Positions 41,501 through 49,650 of a stretch of 64,000 nucleotides of DNA are shown here, one piece after another. How positions within the stretch are numbered: the first letter of the stretch is position 1; each line of letters starts with the position of its first letter. The notes under the pieces were generated by a model. The model was not told the DNA's origin. It ran no database searches and was given only the letters and a program-made list of their open reading frames with translations. Source of the DNA: Stenotrophomonas beteli (GTDB taxonomy: Bacteria > Pseudomonadota > Gammaproteobacteria > Xanthomonadales > Xanthomonadaceae); contig NZ_LLXV01000001.1 in assembly GCF_001431665.1 (NCBI RefSeq), positions 55,239 to 119,238 on the forward strand, given 5' to 3'. The position numbers were made by a program, and so were the translations under genes.

Positions 41501-41738
41501 GTTCATCATGGGCGTCATCCCGATGGCGATCTCCACCGGCGCCGGCGCCAACTCCCGCCACGCCATCGGCACCGGCGTGATCGGTGGCATGCTGTTCGCC
41601 ACCCTGCTCGGCCTGCTGATGATTCCGGTGTTCTTCGTGGTCGTGCGGCGCATGCTGGGCGACAAGCTGGATGAACCGTCCAAGGAGTTCATGGAACGCC
41701 AGCGCGACGCGGATGCTGCACACCGCCCGGACCGCTGA
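38565..41738 (+). CDS. RND multidrug efflux pump, HAE1 (AcrB/MexB) type
   Basis: A 1057-residue inner-membrane drug/proton antiporter. Twelve membrane helices in the 1+6+5 pattern are implied, with two large periplasmic loops. The proton-relay residues are present: the Asp pair in IGIVVDDAIVVIENVERIM and the lysine in VIGLAAKNAILIVEFAVEQ. It begins MPKFFIEHPVFAWVVAILIS, usual for HAE1 pumps. No outer-membrane channel gene follows, so the pump must borrow a TolC-like protein. Two-gene S. maltophilia pumps such as SmeGH or SmeMN have this layout; which one this is cannot be decided without comparison. Confidence 0.95.
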   Translation: MPKFFIEHPVFAWVVAILISLSGVIAILNLGVESYPNIAPPQVTVSATYPGASADTTEKSVTQVIEQQLTGIDHLLYFSSSSASNGRASITLTFETGTDPDIAQVQVQNKVSLATPRLPSEVTQQGVVVAKANAGFLMVIALQSDTPTINRDALNDIVGSRVLDQVSRIPGVGSTQQFGSEYAMNIWLNPEKMQGYGLSASQVLAAVRAQNVQFAAGALGSDPSPEGQHFTATVSAEGRFSSPQEFENIILRANPDGSRVLLKDIARVAFGANNYGFDTQYNGKPTGAFAIQLLPGANALNVADAVRAKMDELQPSFPSGVTWFSPYDSTTFVKISIQEVVKTLFEAVLLVFLVMLIFLQNFRATLIPTLVIPVALLGTFLGMWMIGFTINQLTLFAMVLAIGIVVDDAIVVIENVERIMTEEGLAPKPATQKAMTQITGAVVAITVVLAAVFIPSALQGGAAGEIYKQFALTIAISMAFSAFLALGFTPALCATFLKPTHNDNPNIVYRTFNKYYDKISHTYVGHITSAVRHAPRWMILFVVLTALCGFLFTRMPGSFLPEEDQGYALAIVQLPPGSTKGQTNEVFAQMRGILEKQDGYEGMLQVAGFSFVGSGENVGMGFIRLKPWEERKFTAPEFIQNMNGAFYGIKEAQIFVVNLPTVQGLGQFGGFDMWLQDRSGAGYEQLTQARNILLGKAAQKPEALVGVRPNGLENAPQLQLHVDRVQAQSMGMSVSDVYSTIQLMLAPVYVNDFFYEGRIKRVTMQADGPYRTGQESLKSFYSPSSLTTNADGTNAMIPLNTVVKSEWVSAPPSLSRYNGYSAINIVGSQAPGTSSGEAMQTMESIVNDDLPAGFGYDWSGMSYQEILAGNAATLLLVLSIVVVFLCLAALYESWSIPVAVLLVVPLGVLGALGLSMLRGLPNDLFFKIGLITVIGLAAKNAILIVEFAVEQRAAGKNLRDATIEAARLRFRPILMTSFAFIMGVIPMAISTGAGANSRHAIGTGVIGGMLFATLLGLLMIPVFFVVVRRMLGDKLDEPSKEFMERQRDADAAHRPDR

Positions 41739-41760
41739 TCCGGCCGTGCGCTGAAATGAG

Positions 41761-41791
41761 AAGGCCCCGGAGTGATCCGGGGCCTTTTTCT
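41761..41791 (+). terminator. Rho-independent terminator of the RND operon
   Basis: Arms AAGGCCCCGG and CCGGGGCCTT with a six-base loop, followed by TTTTCTG, 23 bases after the pump stop codon. Confidence 0.9.
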
Positions 41792-41814
41792 GTTGCCGCT
41801 GCGATTGAATGCAG

Positions 41815-41923
41815 GCCAACCAAGGTTGGCATCTACCAAGGCAAGGGCCTGCCCGCATGCCCACCAAGGTTGGCATCTACCCGAGCAACGGCATGCGCGG
41901 TAGCCGCCAACCCGGCGTTGGCG
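41815..41923. repeat. Three-unit SMAG array between convergent genes
   Basis: Two nearly identical units (stem GCCAACC/GGTTGGC at 41815-41830, and GCCCACC/GGTTGGC at 41858-41874) each end in ATCTACC; a third, oppositely oriented unit begins GGTAG (41899) and has stem CGCCAAC/GTTGGCG. It lies directly behind the RND terminator and before the small membrane protein's stop codon. Its third unit touches the last bases before 41940. Confidence 0.85.
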
Positions 41924-41939
41924 CCCCTCAGGCAACGCT

Positions 41940-42227
41940 TCAGCGCAGCAGCGCGACCACCGCGCACACTGCCACCAGAACCAGTGCGGCCCACTGCATC
42001 GGCACGAAGAAGAAATGATGGGGCGCGACTTCGCCCTTCTGCCGGGGTGCACGGTTGAGCCACAGGCCCAGCAGCACGTTCACCGCCGCGCCAATGCCGG
42101 CACCCAGCAACACCTGCGATAGCGGGATGTTGCCCTTGGGGCCTTCGTGCGGGAAGAAATACGCCAGCAGCAGGATCGCTGCGATCGGCGTGACCAGTGT
42201 CAGGATTCCCCAACCACGATAGATCAT
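41940..42227 (-). CDS. Small membrane protein of unknown function
   Basis: Not recognised. The 95-residue product is almost wholly three membrane helices: about residues 4-22 (RGWGILTLVTPIAAILLLAY), 37-53 (LLGAGIGAAVNVLLGLWL) and 72-93 (MQWAALVLVAVCAVVALL). Between helices 2 and 3 is a short basic stretch NRAPRQKGEVAPHHFFFVP. ATG 42227 was chosen because it gives a membrane helix start; a longer frame upstream covers the SMAG unit. It lies downstream of the acyl-CoA dehydrogenase on the same strand. Confidence 0.7.
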   Translation of the reverse strand: MIYRGWGILTLVTPIAAILLLAYFFPHEGPKGNIPLSQVLLGAGIGAAVNVLLGLWLNRAPRQKGEVAPHHFFFVPMQWAALVLVAVCAVVALLR

Positions 42228-42296
42228 CTGTGCAGACCGTATGAAAACGGCCTGCATTGGAACAGATGCGGCATCGTTCGGCCAAGAGCACAGCGC

Positions 42297-42319
42297 ATCC
42301 ACGCGTGGCGTGGAGCTAC
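42297..42319. repeat. Single SMAG unit
   Basis: Hairpin ATCCACGC/GCGTGGAG followed by CTAC, the same stem as the middle hairpin at 9598. It sits between the acyl-CoA dehydrogenase stop and the small membrane protein start. Confidence 0.75.
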
Positions 42320-42357
42320 TGGCCACGCCGCCATTACAGCGGCGCGGCCGTTGCGCC

Positions 42358-43506
42358 TCAGCGCAGCCCGGTCTCGTTGCGCGCGATCACCAGGCGCTGG
42401 ATTTCCGAGGTACCTTCATAGATCTCGGTGATCTTGGCATCACGGAAATAGCGCTCCAGCGGCATTTCCTTCGAATAGCCCATGCCGCCGTGGATCTGCA
42501 CCGCCTGGTGGGTGATCCACATCGCCGCCTCCGAAGCGGTCAGCTTGGCGATGGCCGCTTCATTGCTGAATCGCTTGCCCTCGCCCTTCACCCACGCCGC
42601 GCGCAGGGTCAGCAGCAGCGCCGCATCCAGCTTGCACTTCATGTCGGCGATCTTGGCCTGGGTCATCTGGAAGGTACCGATGGCCGCGCCGAATGCCTTG
42701 CGCTCCTTCACATACTCGATCGTGGCTTCATAGGCCGCGCGGGCAATGCCGATCGCCTGCGAGGCGATGCCGATGCGGCCGGCATCCAGCACGCCCATCG
42801 CGATCTTGAAGCCCTCGCCTTCCTGGCCCAGCACATCTTCGGGCTGTGCCACGTAATCGTTGAATTCGATCTCGCAGGTGGCCGAAGCGCGGATGCCCAG
42901 CTTCGGCTCGGTCTTGCCGCGACCGAAGCCGGCCTTGTCGGTGTCGATCAGGAAGGCGGTGATGCCGCGCGCGCCCTTGTCCGGCTCGCTCATCGCGAAC
43001 AGCACGATGTACTTGGCCACCGGGCCGGAGGTGATCCAGCTCTTCTTGCCGTTGATGACGAAGCTGCCATCGGCCTGCTTCACGGCCCGGCAACGCATGG
43101 CCGTGGCGTCCGAACCGGACTGCGGCTCGGTCAGCGCGAATGCACCGATGGCCTCGCCCTCGGCGATGGCACGCACGTATTTCTGCTTCTGTGCTTCGCT
43201 GCCATGGGTCAGGATGCCATTGCAGAACAGCGAATTGTTCACCGACATGATGGTCGAATGCGCAGCATCACCGGCGGCGACCTCCACCATCGCCAGCACG
43301 TACGCAACCGGGTCCATGCCTGCGCCGCCGTATTCGGTCGGCACTTCGATGCCCATCAACCCGTTCTCGCCCAGCAGGCGGATGTTGTCCAACGGGAACT
43401 CGCCGGTGCGGTCATGGTGCTCCGCGCTGGGGGCGATCTTCTCCTGCGCGATGCGACGCGCCACGTCCTGCAGCATCAACTGCTCTTCGGTAAAGCTGAA
43501 ATCCAC
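42358..43506 (-). CDS. Acyl-CoA dehydrogenase
   Basis: A 382-residue flavoprotein that introduces an alpha-beta double bond into acyl-CoA, passing electrons to electron-transfer flavoprotein; chain length is not readable. Seen: FALTEPQSGSDATAM and the WITSGPVAKYIVLFA FAD-binding block, RIGIASQAIGIARAAYE, QIHGGMGYSKEMPLERYFRDAKITEIYEGTSEIQ (here split as QIHGGMGYSK and YEGTSEIQ), in which the glutamate of YEGTSE is the catalytic base. The start is GTG 43506, preceded by GGGAGGG; no ATG fits the N-terminus VDFSFTEEQLMLQDVARR. It stands divergent from the SahR-like gene. Confidence 0.95.
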   Translation of the reverse strand: MDFSFTEEQLMLQDVARRIAQEKIAPSAEHHDRTGEFPLDNIRLLGENGLMGIEVPTEYGGAGMDPVAYVLAMVEVAAGDAAHSTIMSVNNSLFCNGILTHGSEAQKQKYVRAIAEGEAIGAFALTEPQSGSDATAMRCRAVKQADGSFVINGKKSWITSGPVAKYIVLFAMSEPDKGARGITAFLIDTDKAGFGRGKTEPKLGIRASATCEIEFNDYVAQPEDVLGQEGEGFKIAMGVLDAGRIGIASQAIGIARAAYEATIEYVKERKAFGAAIGTFQMTQAKIADMKCKLDAALLLTLRAAWVKGEGKRFSNEAAIAKLTASEAAMWITHQAVQIHGGMGYSKEMPLERYFRDAKITEIYEGTSEIQRLVIARNETGLR

Positions 43507-43629
43507 AACACCCTCCCGGGTACATGAAGTTATGGGCCGCGTACGGTGCGCCCAGGTAGCTCGATTGTACCGGGGCATGAATGGTTCCGTACGCCAGCGA
43601 CTTGACCCTGGCAGGCCTTCTCGGCGAAT

Positions 43630-43657
43630 ATATCTCTATATCGCGATAGGTAGATAT
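43630..43657 (+). promoter_or_regulatory. Dyad operator in front of the SahR-like regulator
   Basis: A 28-base palindrome, ATATCT-nnn-TATCG|CGATA-nnn-AGATAT, with 11 of 14 half-site bases matching, ending two bases before ATG 43660. AT-rich ATATC/GATAT dyads fit reported SahR-type operators. Binding by the regulator would block its own promoter and the metH genes downstream. Confidence 0.7.
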
Positions 43658-43659
43658 TT

Positions 43660-44589
43660 ATGGATCTGGAAGACTGGTCGACCCGCCTGAAGGTGTTCGC
43701 CGATGCCACCCGCGTGCGCCTGCTGGCGCTGCTGGAACAGGAAGAGCTGACCGTGGCCGAGCTGTCGGCGATCACCCGGCTGGCGCAGCCACGCGTGTCG
43801 ACCCACCTGGCGCGCCTGAAGGAAGCCGGGCTGGTCCGCGATCGCCGTGCCGGCGTGTCGGCCTACTACCGCTTCGACGAGGCCCAGCTGGACCCGGCGC
43901 AGCGTGCATTGTGGCACGCCTTGAGCAATGGAAGCGACGACCCGCTGCTGCGCCAGGATGCTGAACGGGTGGCCGCCGTGCTGGCCCACCGCGCTTCCGA
44001 CCAGAACTGGGCCGACAGCGTGGCAGGCGACATGGAACGCCACTATTCCCCGGGCCGCACCTGGGAGGCGCTGGCACGGACCGCCCTGCCGTTGCTGGAA
44101 ACCGGCGACGTGCTCGACATCGCCTCCGGTGACGGCGTGCTGGCCGAACTGGTCGCCCCGCATGCCAAGCGCTACGTCTGCATTGACACCAGTGCGCGCG
44201 TGGTCGCCGCCGCCAGCGAGCGCCTGCGCCGCCTGCCCAACGTGGAAGTGCGCGAGGGCGACATGCACGCGCTGCCGTTCAAGGACCGCAGCTTCGACCT
44301 GGTGGTGCTGATGCACGCGCTGACCTACGCCAGCAAGCCGGCGCAGGCGGTCACCGAGGCCGCACGCGTACTGCGTCCCGGCGGCCGGCTGCTGCTGTGC
44401 AGCCTGGCGCGCCACGAACACAAGGCTGCAGTCGAGGCGTATGGCCACGTCAACCTCGGCTTCAGCGACAAGGAGCTGCGCAAGTTCGTCGACAAGGCCG
44501 GCCTGCAGGTGTCGAGCCTGGAGACGGTCACCCGCGAAAAGCGCCCGCCGCATTTCGAGGTGATCTCGCTGATCGCCAACAAGCCCTGA
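43660..44589 (+). CDS. ArsR-type regulator fused to SAM-dependent methyltransferase domain (SahR-like)
   Basis: A 309-residue fusion. Residues about 1-95 are an ArsR/SmtB winged helix ([45 protein letters not shown]). Residues about 130-250 are a class I methyltransferase fold ([14 protein letters not shown], then CIDTS and [20 protein letters not shown]). There is no metal-binding cysteine pair, so this is not an arsenic sensor. SahR regulators of Proteobacteria respond to S-adenosylhomocysteine and control methionine genes; the context, directly upstream of both metH genes and behind a strong dyad, supports that role. Whether the methyltransferase domain still catalyses or only senses SAH is unknown. 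Confidence 0.85.
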   Translation: MDLEDWSTRLKVFADATRVRLLALLEQEELTVAELSAITRLAQPRVSTHLARLKEAGLVRDRRAGVSAYYRFDEAQLDPAQRALWHALSNGSDDPLLRQDAERVAAVLAHRASDQNWADSVAGDMERHYSPGRTWEALARTALPLLETGDVLDIASGDGVLAELVAPHAKRYVCIDTSARVVAAASERLRRLPNVEVREGDMHALPFKDRSFDLVVLMHALTYASKPAQAVTEAARVLRPGGRLLLCSLARHEHKAAVEAYGHVNLGFSDKELRKFVDKAGLQVSSLETVTREKRPPHFEVISLIANKP

Positions 44590-44602
44590 GCTCGAGACCG
44601 CC

Positions 44603-45697
44603 ATGCCCGCCCTGCCCTGGTTGCATCCTGATCGTGCCAATGCCCTGCTCGCCGCCCTGCGCGAGCGGATCCTGATCATCGATGGTGCCATGGGCACCAT
44701 GATCCAGCGCCACGGGCTGCAGGAGCAGGATTATCGCGGCGAGCGCTTCGCCGGCGGCTACGATCACGCCCATGGACCCGGCTGCGACCACGCCGCGCCC
44801 GAGGGTCACGACCTGAAGGGCAACAACGATCTGCTGCTGCTGACCCGCCCGCAGATCGTTGCTGACATCCATACCGCCTATCTGCTGGCCGGCGCCGACC
44901 TGGTGGAAACCAACACGTTCAACGCCACCTCCGTGAGCCAGGCCGATTACCACCTGGAACACCTGGTGTATGAGCTGAACAAGGCCGGCGCAGCCGTCGC
45001 GCGCGCCTGCTGCGATGCGGTCGAGGCCACCACGCCGGACAAGCCGCGCTTCGTCATCGGTGTGATCGGGCCCACCAGCCGTACCGCCTCGATCAGCCCG
45101 GACGTGAACGATCCCGGCTTCCGCAACACCAGCTTCGATGAACTGCGCGATACCTATCGCGAGGCGATCGAAGGCCTGATCGATGGCGGCGCCGACACGC
45201 TGATGGTCGAGACCATCTTCGATACGCTCAATGCCAAGGCCGCGCTGTATGCGCTGGAAGAAGCCTTCGATGCACGCGGTGCGCGGCTGCCGGTGATGAT
45301 CTCCGGCACCATCACCGATGCCTCCGGCCGCACCCTGTCGGGACAGACCGCCGACGCCTTCCACGCCTCGCTGGCGCATTCGCGGCCGCTGTCGATCGGC
45401 CTGAACTGCGCGCTCGGCGCCGACGCGATGCGCCCGCATGTGGAGGCCCTGTCGCGCGTGGCCGACTGCCATGTCAGCGCACACCCCAACGCCGGCTTGC
45501 CCAATGCCTTTGGCGAATACGACGAAACGCCCGAGGAAATGGCCGCGACGCTGCGCGGCTTCGCCGAGGATGGCCTGCTGAACCTGGTCGGTGGCTGCTG
45601 CGGCTCCACCCCCGAGCACATCCGCGCCATCGCCCAGGCCGTCGCTGGCCTGCCACCCCGTCCGCTGCCTGGCGCGCAGGAGCAGCAGGCCGCATGA
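44603..45697 (+). CDS. metH: Methionine synthase, homocysteine-binding module (split MetH, part 1)
   Basis: First half of a two-gene B12-dependent methionine synthase. The 364 residues form the homocysteine S-methyltransferase barrel. Zinc ligands are C269 (LNCALGAD) and C332-C333 ([11 protein letters not shown]). It begins at [39 protein letters not shown], the usual DGAMGT block, and ends where the folate domain would start in the one-piece enzyme. The stop overlaps the next ATG (ATGA at 45694), so the two parts are coupled and probably associate. It follows the SahR-like gene by 13 bases. Confidence 0.95.
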   Translation: MPALPWLHPDRANALLAALRERILIIDGAMGTMIQRHGLQEQDYRGERFAGGYDHAHGPGCDHAAPEGHDLKGNNDLLLLTRPQIVADIHTAYLLAGADLVETNTFNATSVSQADYHLEHLVYELNKAGAAVARACCDAVEATTPDKPRFVIGVIGPTSRTASISPDVNDPGFRNTSFDELRDTYREAIEGLIDGGADTLMVETIFDTLNAKAALYALEEAFDARGARLPVMISGTITDASGRTLSGQTADAFHASLAHSRPLSIGLNCALGADAMRPHVEALSRVADCHVSAHPNAGLPNAFGEYDETPEEMAATLRGFAEDGLLNLVGGCCGSTPEHIRAIAQAVAGLPPRPLPGAQEQQAA

Positions 45698-48378
45698 ACA
45701 CCGCCCCTTACACCCGCCTGTCAGGCCTGGAGCCGCTGGTCATCACTCCGGACCTGCTGTTCGTCAATGTCGGCGAGCGCACCAACGTCACCGGCAGCGC
45801 GCAGTTCCGCAAGCTCATCAAGGAAGGCCGCTACGAGGAGGCCGTGGATGTCGCCCGCCAGCAGGTGGCCAGCGGCGCGCAGATCCTCGACGTCAACATG
45901 GATGAAGGCCTGATCGATTCGGAGGCAGCGATGACCCGCTACCTCAACCTGATCATGTCCGAGCCGGACATCGCCCGCATCCCGGTGATGGTCGACTCTT
46001 CCAAGTGGAGCGTGATCGAGGCCGGGTTGAAGTGCCTGCAGGGCAAGAGCGTGGTCAACTCGATCTCGCTGAAGGAAGGCGAGGCACTTTTCCGCGAGCA
46101 CGCACGCAAGGTGCTGCGCTACGGCGCGGCCGCGGTGGTGATGGCCTTCGACGAAACCGGCCAGGCCGACACCTGCGCACGCAAGGTGGAAATCTGCACC
46201 CGCGCCTACCGCATCCTGGTCGATGAGATCGGCTTCCCGCCGCAGGACATCATCTTCGACCCGAACATCTTCGCCGTCGCCACCGGTATCGAAGAACACG
46301 ACAACTATGCGGTGGACTTCATCGAAGCCACCCGCATCATCAAGCAGACGCTGCCGCACTGCCATGTCTCCGGTGGCGTGTCCAACGTGTCGTTCTCGTT
46401 CCGTGGCAACGAAACGGTGCGCCAGGCCATCCACTCGGTGTTCCTGTACCACGCCATCGCCGCCGGCATGGACATGGGTATCGTCAATGCTGGCGCCATG
46501 CCGATCTACGACGAACTGGAACCGGAGCTGCGCGAGCGCGTGGAGGATGTGATCCTCAATCGCCGCAGTGATGCCACCGAGCGCCTGCTGGAGATCGCCG
46601 AGCGCTACAAGGGCAGGAAGGGCACGGCCAAGGCCGAAGATCTGGCCTGGCGCGAGAAGCCGGTGGCGCAGCGCCTGGCGCATGCGCTGGTGCATGGCCT
46701 GGACGCGTGGGTCGAGGAAGACACCGAGCTGGCCCGGCAGGCTTCCAGCCGCCCGCTGGACGTGATCGAGGGCCCGCTGATGGATGGCATGAACATCGTC
46801 GGCGACCTGTTCGGCGCCGGCAAGATGTTCCTGCCGCAGGTGGTGAAATCCGCGCGCGTGATGAAGAAGGCAGTGGCCTACCTGCTGCCTTACATCGAGG
46901 CCGAGAAAGCCCGCAGCGGCGATACCGCCAAGAGCAACGGCCGCATCATCATGGCCACGGTGAAGGGCGACGTGCATGACATCGGCAAGAACATCGTCGG
47001 CGTGGTCCTGGCCTGCAACAACTTCGACGTCATCGACCTGGGCGTGATGGTGCCCGCACAGAAGATCCTCGACGCCGCGCGCGAGCACCATGCCGACCTG
47101 ATCGGCCTGTCCGGGCTGATCACCCCCTCGCTGGAAGAAATGAGCCACGTCGCGCGCGAAATGGAGCGCCAGGGTTTCGACCTGCCGCTGCTGATCGGCG
47201 GGGCAACCACCTCGCGTGCGCACACGGCCCTGAAGATCGACCCGCACTACAAGGCACCCACGGTGTGGGTGAAGGATGCCTCGCGTGCGGTGGGCGTGGC
47301 TCAATCGCTGATCTCGCGTGATCTGCGCGAGGCTTTCGTCGCTGCCAACGAAGCCGACTACGCCGAGATCCGCGCGCGCCATCGCAACCGTGGCGATGCC
47401 AAGCGCCTGGTCCCGCTGGAGCACGCACGCGGGCAGAAGTTCCAGGGCGACTGGGCGAACTACACACCGCCGGCCCCCAGGCAGCCGGGCCTGCACGTGT
47501 TCGATGACTACCCGCTGGCCGAACTGGTGGACTACATCGACTGGACCCCGTTCTTCCAGGCGTGGGAGCTGGCCGGCAAGTTTCCGGCCATCCTCACCGA
47601 CGAGATCGTCGGCATCCAGGCCAGCGAACTGTACCGCGACGCGCGCGCGATGCTGGACCGCATCGTCGGCGAGAAGTGGCTGACCGCCAAGGCGGTGTTT
47701 GGCCTGTGGCCAGCCAACAGCATCGGCGATGACGTGCGCGTGCAGCATCCGCAGGGCGAGACCACCCTGCACTTCCTGCGCCAGCAGGTGGACAAGCCGG
47801 CCGAGCGCCCGGATTTCTGCCTCGCCGATTTCATCGCCCCGGCCGACAGTGGCCGCGACGACTGGATCGGCGCGTTCGCGGTGACCGCCGGCATCGGTAT
47901 CGACGCGCACGTCGCACGCTTCGAAGCCGAGCATGACGACTACAACGCGATCCTGCTGAAGGCACTGGCCGACCGCCTTGCCGAAGCGCTCGCAGAGCGC
48001 CTGCACCAGCGCGTGCGCACCGAATTCTGGGGCTATGACCGTGCCGAGGCGCTGGACAACGAGGCACTGATCGATGAGCAGTACCGCGGCATCCGCCCAG
48101 CGCCCGGCTACCCGGCCTGCCCCGAGCACAGCGAGAAGCGCCGCCTGTTCGACCTGCTGCAGGCCGAGGCCAACGCCGGCATGGAGCTGACCGAGAGCTT
48201 CGCGATGCTGCCCACTGCGGCGGTGTCGGGCTACTACTTCAGCCACCCGCAGAGCCAGTACTTCGTGGTTGGCCGGCTCAGCCGCGAACAGGTCAGCGAT
48301 TACGCCCGGCGCAAGGGTGTTGACCGCACACAGGCCGAGCGCTGGCTGGCCTCCAACCTCGACTACGACCCCGAATGA
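45694..48378 (+). CDS. metH: Methionine synthase, folate, cobalamin and activation modules (split MetH, part 2)
   Basis: Second half of methionine synthase, 894 residues. Order of domains: methyltetrahydrofolate-binding (pterin) barrel at about residues 15-290 ([23 protein letters not shown]), cobalamin cap helix, B12-binding fold with the axial ligand H428 in [15 protein letters not shown], and the SAM-binding reactivation domain at about residues 590-894, including [15 protein letters not shown]. These are the domains missing from part 1. Reactivation uses SAM and flavodoxin-type electrons (family knowledge). No frameshift is needed to explain the split: part 1 ends in a normal stop and part 2 has its own ATG. 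Confidence 0.96.
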   Translation: MNTAPYTRLSGLEPLVITPDLLFVNVGERTNVTGSAQFRKLIKEGRYEEAVDVARQQVASGAQILDVNMDEGLIDSEAAMTRYLNLIMSEPDIARIPVMVDSSKWSVIEAGLKCLQGKSVVNSISLKEGEALFREHARKVLRYGAAAVVMAFDETGQADTCARKVEICTRAYRILVDEIGFPPQDIIFDPNIFAVATGIEEHDNYAVDFIEATRIIKQTLPHCHVSGGVSNVSFSFRGNETVRQAIHSVFLYHAIAAGMDMGIVNAGAMPIYDELEPELRERVEDVILNRRSDATERLLEIAERYKGRKGTAKAEDLAWREKPVAQRLAHALVHGLDAWVEEDTELARQASSRPLDVIEGPLMDGMNIVGDLFGAGKMFLPQVVKSARVMKKAVAYLLPYIEAEKARSGDTAKSNGRIIMATVKGDVHDIGKNIVGVVLACNNFDVIDLGVMVPAQKILDAAREHHADLIGLSGLITPSLEEMSHVAREMERQGFDLPLLIGGATTSRAHTALKIDPHYKAPTVWVKDASRAVGVAQSLISRDLREAFVAANEADYAEIRARHRNRGDAKRLVPLEHARGQKFQGDWANYTPPAPRQPGLHVFDDYPLAELVDYIDWTPFFQAWELAGKFPAILTDEIVGIQASELYRDARAMLDRIVGEKWLTAKAVFGLWPANSIGDDVRVQHPQGETTLHFLRQQVDKPAERPDFCLADFIAPADSGRDDWIGAFAVTAGIGIDAHVARFEAEHDDYNAILLKALADRLAEALAERLHQRVRTEFWGYDRAEALDNEALIDEQYRGIRPAPGYPACPEHSEKRRLFDLLQAEANAGMELTESFAMLPTAAVSGYYFSHPQSQYFVVGRLSREQVSDYARRKGVDRTQAERWLASNLDYDPE

Positions 48379-48381
48379 CAC

Positions 48382-48448
48382 AAAAAGGGGACGGAGGGGA
48401 TTAAGTCGTTTATGCATTCGCGACTTAATCCCCTCCGTCCCCTTTTTT
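48382..48448. terminator. Perfect long palindrome after metH (bidirectional terminator-like repeat)
   Basis: The arms are 27 bases and perfectly complementary (48382-48408 and 48421-48448), with a 12-base loop. The left arm starts AAAAAGGGGACGGAGGGG and the right arm ends CCCCTTTTTT. It lies three bases after the metH stop and 16 bases before the MFS start. The stem with a terminal T run acts as a terminator in either direction. Its sequence is unlike SMAG, and I suspect a second dispersed palindromic family. Confidence 0.85.
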
Positions 48449-48464
48449 GCCTCATCATTCCGCG

Positions 48465-49649
48465 ATGACCGTTCCCGTTGCCCGCCTCTCCAGCTTTTAC
48501 CTGTTCTACTACGCGGCGCTGGGCGCGTTCACCCCGTACTGGAGCCTGTTCCTGACCGCGCGCGGCATGAGCGTGACCGCGATCAGCGTGATGATGGGCC
48601 TGTGGTACGCCACCCGCGTCGTCGCACCCAGTACCTGGACCTCGCTGGCGGCAGCATCGCCACGGCCGATCCGCCTGCTGCGCGTCGGCTGCGTGTTGAC
48701 ACTGCTCAGCTTCGCGGTGTTCCTGCTGCCGCTCCCGCAGCCCTGGATGTACCCGGCCATGGTTGTGTTCTGCTTCTTCTACAACGCGGTGATGCCGCAG
48801 TTCGAGTCGATCACCCTCACTCACCTGGGCAACGACAGCCATCGCTACGGGTTGATCCGGGTCTGGGGCTCACTCGGCTTCATCGCCGTGGTCACCCTGT
48901 TCGGCTGGCTGATCGAAGGCGATGGCGACAGCAACCACGCCGGCTTGCTGCCCTGGATGATGCTGCCGCTGTTCGCCTTGCTGGTGGCATCGGCCTTCAG
49001 CAACCACTATGCGCGCGATATCGGCAGGACCCAGGGCGATGCCAGCGGCTTCTGGCAGATCGTGCGCCGCCCGCCGGTGCTGGCGTTCTTCCTGGCCGCG
49101 TTCATGGAGCAGCTGTCATTCGGCCCGTACTACACGTTCTTTTCGGTCTACATGGACCATCATGGTTACCGCACCTCCACCCTCGGCCTGCTGTGGACCA
49201 TCGGCGTCGTCTTCGAAGTGGGCGTGTTCTTCACCATCGGCCGCTTCTTCCGCCGCTATGACGCCAGTTGGATGCTGTTGATCGCGCTGGTCAGTTCCTG
49301 CCTGCGCTGGGCGGTGACCGCCCTGTTCCCCGAAAACCTGCCGGTGATGCTGCTGGCGCAGACCGCGCATGCGCTGGGCTTTGCCGCCTTCTTCGCGGCT
49401 GCGATGCAGATGCTGGCCACCTACTTCCCGGGCCGCCTCAATGGTCACGGCCAGGGCCTGCTGTACGGCTTCTCGTCCGGCGTGGGCGGCGTACTGGGCG
49501 CACTGATCGCCGGTCAGCTGTGGAAGATCGACGACGGCCGCACGGCCTTCCTGGCCGGCAGCGGCTTCGCCCTGGTCGGCGCCCTGCTCTGCTTCTTCGC
49601 GCTGAGCCTGCCGCTGATACGCGCACGCCGGCCCCGCAGCGCACACTGA
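48465..49649 (+). CDS. MFS transporter (nucleoside/phenylpropionate permease-like)
   Basis: A 394-residue major facilitator with about twelve membrane helices. The pattern FYLFYYAALGAFTPYWSLFL followed by GMSVTAISVMMGLWYATRVVAPSTW fits the MFS_1-like group that includes HcaT and the nucleoside permease-like proteins; the substrate is unknown. The loop between helices 6 and 7 is short and charged (ARDIGRTQGDASGFW). ATG 48465 was chosen because the first helix starts soon after; a TTG at 48447 lies within the terminator arm and is rejected. It ends one base before the convergent acyltransferase gene's stop. Confidence 0.85.
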   Translation: MTVPVARLSSFYLFYYAALGAFTPYWSLFLTARGMSVTAISVMMGLWYATRVVAPSTWTSLAAASPRPIRLLRVGCVLTLLSFAVFLLPLPQPWMYPAMVVFCFFYNAVMPQFESITLTHLGNDSHRYGLIRVWGSLGFIAVVTLFGWLIEGDGDSNHAGLLPWMMLPLFALLVASAFSNHYARDIGRTQGDASGFWQIVRRPPVLAFFLAAFMEQLSFGPYYTFFSVYMDHHGYRTSTLGLLWTIGVVFEVGVFFTIGRFFRRYDASWMLLIALVSSCLRWAVTALFPENLPVMLLAQTAHALGFAAFFAAAMQMLATYFPGRLNGHGQGLLYGFSSGVGGVLGALIAGQLWKIDDGRTAFLAGSGFALVGALLCFFALSLPLIRARRPRSAH

Positions 49650-49650
49650 C

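Noticed and set aside
36640..41738. Assignment as SmeOP-TolCsm
   Set aside because: That cluster is described with pcm and tolC downstream. Here a terminator, SMAG array and a small membrane gene follow the pump.
44603..48378. A frameshift in a one-piece metH
   Set aside because: Both halves have natural start and stop codons with an ATGA overlap, and all functional residues are kept, so the split is genuine.
45721..48417. An 898-codon minus-strand open frame over metH part 2
   Set aside because: It mirrors the metH codon pattern and would run through the terminator palindrome.
48447..48464. TTG start for the MFS gene at 48447
   Set aside because: It lies inside the last bases of the terminator arm; ATG 48465 gives the natural first helix.
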